A stretch of DNA of 7,335 bases, taken from contig JALVVQ010000277.1 of the NCBI GenBank assembly GCA_027023325.1, positions 1-7,335 on the forward strand, read 5' to 3'. Of the stretch, positions 6,567 to 7,335 are shown in pieces. Source of the DNA: Campylobacteraceae bacterium. Lineage in GTDB: Bacteria > Campylobacterota > Campylobacteria > Campylobacterales > Sulfurovaceae. The translations under genes were made by a program, and so were the position numbers. The notes beneath the pieces were generated by a model. The model did not search any database and was not told the origin of the DNA. It was given only the letters and a program-made list of their open reading frames with translations. The stretch's first letter is position 1. Every line of letters begins with the position of its first letter.

Positions 6567-7141
6567 TGCGCTGTCTCAGCTGCCACAGACTCTCTTGGCG
6601 GGTGATTTGCGCTGACTGCCATACGCGGCTCTTCGTTCCGACTACCACCCGGCGCAAGGTCGGTACGCTGGAAGTGGTCAGCCTCTTCAAGTACAAAAAT
6701 ATCGAGCCTTTTCTCTTGACCAAGCATACCCCTGCAGGGTATCGACTCTACCGCTACTTCTCCAAGGCTTTTTTCAAACCTTTTTTGGATGATTTTGCCT
6801 CACATATTGATATGCCGGTGACATTGGTTGCTATCGATGAGCGGGTGACACATGGCTACGCCCACACTGCGCTACTCTCTCACTATGCCCAAAGTCCCAA
6901 GATTCTTTCTGTTCACAGTGCGCTGCTGGCACAAAACAGGGTACACTATGCCGGAAAATCCCTACAGTTCAGACTTGACCATCCTAGAGACTTTCGCTAT
7001 ACAGGGGAGAAGGGAATCGAAGTGATCTTGATCGATGATATTATTACCACGGGAGTGACACTACAGGAGGCACAGCAGGAGTTGCAGAGGCATGGGGTAG
7101 AGGTACTCTTTGCTCTGACGCTGGCAGATGCGAGAGATTGA
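6566..7141 (+). CDS. comF: ComF-family phosphoribosyltransferase-like protein
   Basis: This 191-residue protein resembles ComF, linked in several bacteria to natural transformation and handling of incoming single-stranded DNA. An N-terminal zinc-ribbon-like cysteine set (Cys3, Cys6, Cys15, Cys18) is followed by a type I phosphoribosyltransferase fold whose PRPP-loop motif is VILIDDIITTG (153-163), with Asp157-Asp158 as the signature acidic pair. The middle motif reads HGYAHTALL where Gram-positive ComF has an RGFN-type sequence, and YAGKSLQFR replaces the usual Q...R..N segment. This may be a lineage variant. GGAAG lies four bases before the ATG, which overlaps the cysE stop by one base. It is downstream in the speA-cysE run with no competence genes beside it. 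No reaction has been firmly established for the family, so enzyme activity is not claimed. Confidence 0.85.
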   Translation: MRCLSCHRLSWRVICADCHTRLFVPTTTRRKVGTLEVVSLFKYKNIEPFLLTKHTPAGYRLYRYFSKAFFKPFLDDFASHIDMPVTLVAIDERVTHGYAHTALLSHYAQSPKILSVHSALLAQNRVHYAGKSLQFRLDHPRDFRYTGEKGIEVILIDDIITTGVTLQEAQQELQRHGVEVLFALTLADARD

Positions 7142-7153
7142 GTGGAGTTGGGG

Positions 7154-7159
7154 TATAAT
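7154..7159 (+). promoter_or_regulatory. -10 box (TATAAT) for modA
   Basis: A perfect TATAAT in GGGGTATAATTACAGG lies in the 24-bp gap between comF and modA. Six bases separate it from the modA ATG, so transcription would start at the A of the ATG. The -35 position falls inside the end of comF and shows no consensus. modA may therefore have its own start in addition to read-through from the upstream genes. Confidence 0.6.
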
Positions 7160-7165
7160 TACAGG

Positions 7166-7335
7166 ATGCTAAAAACCATAGTTTTGATTTTTCTACTGTC
7201 TCTATCGTTGTCTGCTGGCACCCTACGCATCGCTGTGGCTGCCAATGTCAGCTATGCGATACCGAAGCTTGTCCAAGCATTTGCACGCACGCACCCCGAC
7301 ACCAAAGTCCAAGTCACGCTGGGTGGTACAGGCAA
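7166..7335 (+). CDS. modA: Molybdate ABC transporter periplasmic binding protein (3' partial)
   Basis: Only the first 56 codons are present; the frame is still open at the right edge. The visible protein has a signal peptide (MLKTIVLIFLLSLSLSAG, cleavage probably after LSA or nearby), then TLRIAVAANVSYAIPKLVQAF and THPDTKVQVTLGGTGK. The AANVSYA segment and the GGTGK loop are typical of ModA, the binding protein that captures molybdate or tungstate for the ModBC importer. The permease and ATPase genes would be expected just beyond the window. The ATG is followed directly by signal-peptide codons. The CAGG before it is too close to act as a normal ribosome-binding site, in line with a leaderless transcript. 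Molybdate versus tungstate cannot be decided from this fragment. Confidence 0.85.
   Translation, partial: MLKTIVLIFLLSLSLSAGTLRIAVAANVSYAIPKLVQAFARTHPDTKVQVTLGGTG

Noticed and set aside
7142..7165. Terminator between comF and modA
   Set aside because: The 24-bp gap has no inverted repeat or T-run; it holds only the TATAAT element.

Overview
The window looks like chromosomal DNA from a member of the Campylobacterota (Epsilonproteobacteria), most likely a free-living Sulfurovum- or Sulfurimonas-type lineage. The indications are moderate GC, very tightly packed genes, promoters that show a clear TATAAT box but no proper -35 box, a double-Cache histidine kinase with an HQWRQP phosphorylation site, and a trx-speA-cysE-comF-modA gene order. 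The genus is a guess; the phylum is a reasonable inference.

Region 1 (1-3569) has a sensing or uptake theme. A membrane histidine kinase with a periplasmic double Cache domain enters from the left edge on the + strand, with its N-terminus outside the window. It runs tail to tail into a two-gene - strand unit encoding tandem paralogous periplasmic binding proteins of the PhnD-like phosphate/phosphite/phosphonate family. The kinase and the second binding-protein gene overlap by 20 bp at their 3' ends. The two binding-protein genes overlap by an ATGA. No permease or ATPase gene is present for them.

Region 2 (3570-3659) is a 90-bp divergent intergenic region. On the - strand a perfect TATAAT lies exactly six bases before the ATG of the first binding-protein gene. 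On the + strand weaker -10-like boxes precede a thioredoxin-like gene.

Region 3 (3660-7335) is a compact + strand run: a small thioredoxin-fold protein, biosynthetic arginine decarboxylase (speA), serine O-acetyltransferase (cysE), a ComF-type phosphoribosyltransferase, and the 5' end of a molybdate-binding protein gene (modA). The first four junctions are +1, +2 or -1 bp, so these genes are probably co-transcribed and translationally coupled. modA follows after 24 bp and has its own TATAAT six bases before its ATG, the same geometry as on the - strand. Together they supply agmatine for polyamines, O-acetylserine for cysteine, a DNA-uptake-associated protein and the start of a molybdate transporter.

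The most unusual items are a 28-bp perfect palindrome inside the thioredoxin-like gene, two promoters that would give leaderless mRNAs, and the orphan binding-protein pair beside a Cache kinase. I found no RNA genes, CRISPR arrays, insertion sequences or clear terminators.
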